A stretch of DNA of 64,000 nt from Pseudomonas neuropathica (lineage in GTDB: Bacteria > Pseudomonadota > Gammaproteobacteria > Pseudomonadales > Pseudomonadaceae), in contig NZ_JACOPX010000018.1 in assembly GCF_015461835.1 (NCBI RefSeq), forward strand, positions 83,247 through 147,246, in the 5' to 3' direction. The notes beneath the pieces were generated by a model that was not told where the DNA came from, did no database searches, and worked only from the letters and a program-made list of their open reading frames with translations. Shown piece by piece: positions 61,767 through 64,000 of the stretch (its first letter is position 1; each line of letters starts with the position of its first letter). The translations under genes were made by a program, and so were the position numbers.

Positions 61767-62447
61767 ATGAAACTGTTGATCGTCGAAGACCAAGCGAAAA
61801 CCGGCCAATACCTGCGCCAGGGCCTGACCGAGGCCGGGTTCAATACGGAACTGGTGGCCGACGGCAACAGCGGTCAGCAACTGGCACTGAGCGGTGATTA
61901 TGCGCTGCTGATCCTCGACGTGATGCTGCCGGGCCGCAACGGCTGGCAGATTCTGCAAGCGGTGCGCAGCGCCGGGCTGGATACGCCGGTACTTTTTCTG
62001 ACGGCCAAAGACGCCGTGGAAGACAGGGTGCATGGCCTGGAACTGGGCGCCGACGACTATCTGGTCAAACCGTTCGCCTTCTCCGAACTGCTGGCGCGGG
62101 TGCGCAGCCTGTTGCGTCGCGGCAGCGCTATACCACAGGAAACCAGCCTGCAATTGGCCGATCTGCGTCTTGACCTGATTCGCCGTCGGGTCGAACGCAG
62201 TGGCCAACGCATTGATCTCACCGCCAAGGAATTCGCGCTATTGGAAATGCTTCTGCGTCGTCAGGGTGAGGTGCTGCCGAAATCGCTGATCGCCTCACAG
62301 GTCTGGGACATGAATTTCGACAGCGACACCAATGTCATCGAAGTGGCGATCCGCCGTTTGCGTCTGAAAATCGACGATGAATTCCCCAACAAACTGATCC
62401 ACACAGTGCGCGGCATGGGTTACGTGCTCGAAGAGCGTGGCGCCTGA
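61767..62447 (+). CDS. copR: Copper-responsive OmpR-family response regulator CopR
   Basis: A 226-residue protein with a receiver domain (LLIVEDQAKTGQYLRQG start typical of CopR/CusR; phospho-Asp in ILDVMLPGRNGW) and a C-terminal OmpR winged helix ending IHTVRGMGYVLEERGA. The start pattern and the AKTGQ motif mark the heavy-metal subfamily. It is coupled to copS by an ATGA-type overlap and is expected to drive copABCD and the divergent cupredoxin gene. Confidence 0.93.
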   Translation: MKLLIVEDQAKTGQYLRQGLTEAGFNTELVADGNSGQQLALSGDYALLILDVMLPGRNGWQILQAVRSAGLDTPVLFLTAKDAVEDRVHGLELGADDYLVKPFAFSELLARVRSLLRRGSAIPQETSLQLADLRLDLIRRRVERSGQRIDLTAKEFALLEMLLRRQGEVLPKSLIASQVWDMNFDSDTNVIEVAIRRLRLKIDDEFPNKLIHTVRGMGYVLEERGA

Positions 62448-63793
62448 TGCGTCGTTTGTCCCTGAGTTCACGCCTGGCCCTGTTGTTTGCCGCCTGCACG
62501 GCGGTGGTTTCGCTGTTTGCCGGGGTGTTGTTCAACCGTGCCAGCGAAGCGCACTTCATCGAACTCGACCAGCAACAACTGGACGGCAAGCTGATCGGCC
62601 TGCGCCGCGCCTTGCAGGATGTTCAACCCGGCCAACGTGAAGCACGGCTTGCGGATGAGCTGAGTCGTCAGGCCGATCTGTCGCTACGCATCACTGGCGG
62701 CGACGGCCAACGCTGGTACGACAGTTCGACGCTAATCCCCAAGGATTTACCGCAACAATCCGGCCTGTCGACAGTTAGCAACGACGGCAGCGACTATCGC
62801 GTACTCAACGCCCCGCTCTACCCGGACAAAGCCGATTCACCGCAATTGTCCTTGTTGCTCGACATTACCCATCACCAACACTTCCTGCAACGTATGCAGC
62901 ACCTGATCTGGCTGACCGTCGGTCTCTCGGCGCTGGCCACTGCCTTGCTCGGCGCCTGGGCGGCCCGCAGCGGCTTGCGCCCGTTGCGGCGCATGAGCGC
63001 GGTCGCCCGTGGGATTTCCGCACAATCGCTGAATGCCCGACTGCCGGAAGCGCAAATGCCGCCCGAGCTTGCGGAAATGGCCCACAGCTTCAACGCCATG
63101 CTCGCACGCCTCGACGACTCGTTTCAGCGGCTCTCGGCGTTTTCCGCCGACATCGCTCATGAGCTGCGCACGCCATTGTCGAACCTGCTGACCCACACTC
63201 AGGTCACCCTCACCCGCCCACGGCCGATCGAGGATTACCGCGAAGCGCTGCACAGTAACCTCGAAGAGCTGCAATGGATGGCGCAACTGGTCAACGACAT
63301 GTTGTACCTGGCCAAGGCTGATCACGGTTTGCTGATGCCCAAGCGTGAAGCGCTGGAGCTGGCGGATGAAACCGATGTGCTTTTGGAGTTTTTTGCGCCG
63401 CTGGCGGAGGACGCCGGGGTCAAGCTGACGCGCGAGGGCCATGCGCGGATCGAAGGTGATCGCAGCATGTTGCGCCGGGCGCTGTCGAATTTGCTGGATA
63501 ACGCACTGCGGTTTACCCCGGCTGAGGGCTATGTGAGCTTGCGGATCGTTGAGCAACCGAACGCTGTGCGCGTTTCAATAGAAAACAGTGGCGAGGGGAT
63601 TTCTGCGGAGCTGCTGCCACGCTTGTTCGACCGGTTTTATCGGGCCGATCCGGCGCGGCAGGAAGGCAGCAGTGAGCATGCAGGGTTGGGGCTGGCGATT
63701 ACTCAGTCGATCGTCCGCGCCCATGGTGGGCAGATTCATTGCGAATCTGAAGCAGGATGGACGCGGTTTGTGATTGAGTTGCCTCGAACCTGA
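62447..63793 (+). CDS. copS: Heavy-metal sensor histidine kinase CopS
   Basis: A 448-residue kinase. Membrane helix near residue 12, periplasmic sensor of about 130 residues, second helix near 157-177, and a HAMP domain with RRMSAVARGISAQSLNARLP. HisKA with SADIAHELRTPLSNLL (phospho-His near 239) and a C-terminal ATPase with LSNLLDNALRFTPAEG, LFDRFYRADPAR and GLGLAITQSIV. It belongs to the CusS/CopS family. Partner CopR is encoded immediately upstream. Confidence 0.94.
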   Translation: MRRLSLSSRLALLFAACTAVVSLFAGVLFNRASEAHFIELDQQQLDGKLIGLRRALQDVQPGQREARLADELSRQADLSLRITGGDGQRWYDSSTLIPKDLPQQSGLSTVSNDGSDYRVLNAPLYPDKADSPQLSLLLDITHHQHFLQRMQHLIWLTVGLSALATALLGAWAARSGLRPLRRMSAVARGISAQSLNARLPEAQMPPELAEMAHSFNAMLARLDDSFQRLSAFSADIAHELRTPLSNLLTHTQVTLTRPRPIEDYREALHSNLEELQWMAQLVNDMLYLAKADHGLLMPKREALELADETDVLLEFFAPLAEDAGVKLTREGHARIEGDRSMLRRALSNLLDNALRFTPAEGYVSLRIVEQPNAVRVSIENSGEGISAELLPRLFDRFYRADPARQEGSSEHAGLGLAITQSIVRAHGGQIHCESEAGWTRFVIELPRT

Positions 63794-63801
63794 TCATTCC
63801 C

Positions 63802-63892
63802 ACGCTCTGCGTGGGAATGCAGCCCGGGACGCTCCGCGTCCCTTCCAGAGCCGAACGCGGAGCGTCCGTTGAGGCATTCCCACGCAGAGCGT
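63802..63892. repeat. Long nested inverted-repeat element
   Basis: Outer 19-bp arms at 63802-63820 and 63874-63892 and inner 13-bp arms at 63827-63839 and 63855-63867, each arm with its own small hairpin. It forms a possible cruciform of about 91 bp after copS. A known type of dispersed Pseudomonas repeat rather than a gene. Confidence 0.85.
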
Positions 63893-63914
63893 CACTAGTG
63901 TCCGGTAAAAACTG

Positions 63915-63936
63915 AAGGGGGAGCTTGCTCCCCCTT
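63915..63936. repeat. Short perfect palindrome AAGGGGGAGC-TT-GCTCCCCCTT
   Basis: A 10-bp stem hairpin without a T run, of a REP-like kind. Nothing further is seen to the end of the window. Confidence 0.7.
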
Positions 63937-64000
63937 GCTGTGCCTGCTTCCTGAGCAATAATCAGGTTTTTCAGACTCGATTTTCGCCTATGTTCAGTAG

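Overview
The window looks like a stretch of chromosome from the Pseudomonas fluorescens group. The evidence is overall high GC with a lower-GC patch at about 26.1-28.6 kb, many copies of the REP/REPIN palindromes typical of these bacteria (cores GTGGGAGCGAGC and GTAGGAGTGAGC), Pseudomonas-type gene orders such as tal-rssC-rssB-PilZ-mlaA, and Pseudomonas-restricted families (a DUF6124-type protein, a PheC-like dehydratase). I saw no rRNA, tRNA, CRISPR array, transposase or integrase.

Left part (1-31 kb). This holds housekeeping and accessory metabolism: a Bcr/CflA-type drug transporter that runs off the left edge with its AraC-type regulator; an EmrAB-like efflux pair behind a nested-palindrome leader; an AhpD-like protein; a membrane diguanylate cyclase; and a class II aldolase plus HAD pair with a divergent LysR regulator. 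A three-gene PAAR / serine-hydrolase / lipoprotein cassette (10.1-11.9 kb) has the form of a type VI secretion effector-immunity unit. After a secreted RNase T2 and a two-gene phospholipase-D-like module comes a complete copABCD copper-resistance operon. Next are a PheC-like cyclohexadienyl dehydratase, and an Lrp regulator divergent from an acetylpolyamine-amidohydrolase / ornithine cyclodeaminase / permease operon. An accessory signal peptidase I, a small membrane protein and a DUF6124-type gene with a strongly structured leader follow. An AT-rich pair (SIR2-like enzyme plus membrane protein) lies directly upstream of dusA, a known island-insertion gene.

Centre (31-54.5 kb). This is a large exopolysaccharide locus. 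It has two atypical winged-helix regulators, the initiating undecaprenyl-phosphate sugar transferase, a Gfc/Yjb-type export module (yjbE, wza/gfcE, gfcB, gfcC, yjbH), galE and galU, and a leftward block wzb-wzc-glycosyltransferase-pyruvyltransferase-wzx-wzy-acyltransferase-SGNH hydrolase. A divergent secreted glycoside hydrolase sits at the edge. One initiating transferase, one dedicated glycosyltransferase, pyruvyl and acyl decoration and UDP-Glc/UDP-Gal supply together predict a small-repeat acidic galactoglucan, as known for marginalan. Next to galU is a stand-alone protein corresponding only to the C-terminal domain of phosphomannomutase.

Right part (54.5-64 kb). Here are tal, the RssB/RssC sigma-S control pair, a PilZ protein, mlaA, a HAD-fold protein lacking its catalytic aspartate, a DUF4404 protein, queF, and a copper sensing module (cupredoxin, copR, copS). 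That module probably regulates copABCD from about 45 kb away. Gene boundaries were chosen from ribosome-binding sites and family lengths. All functional statements are by recognition of family motifs; no searches were run.
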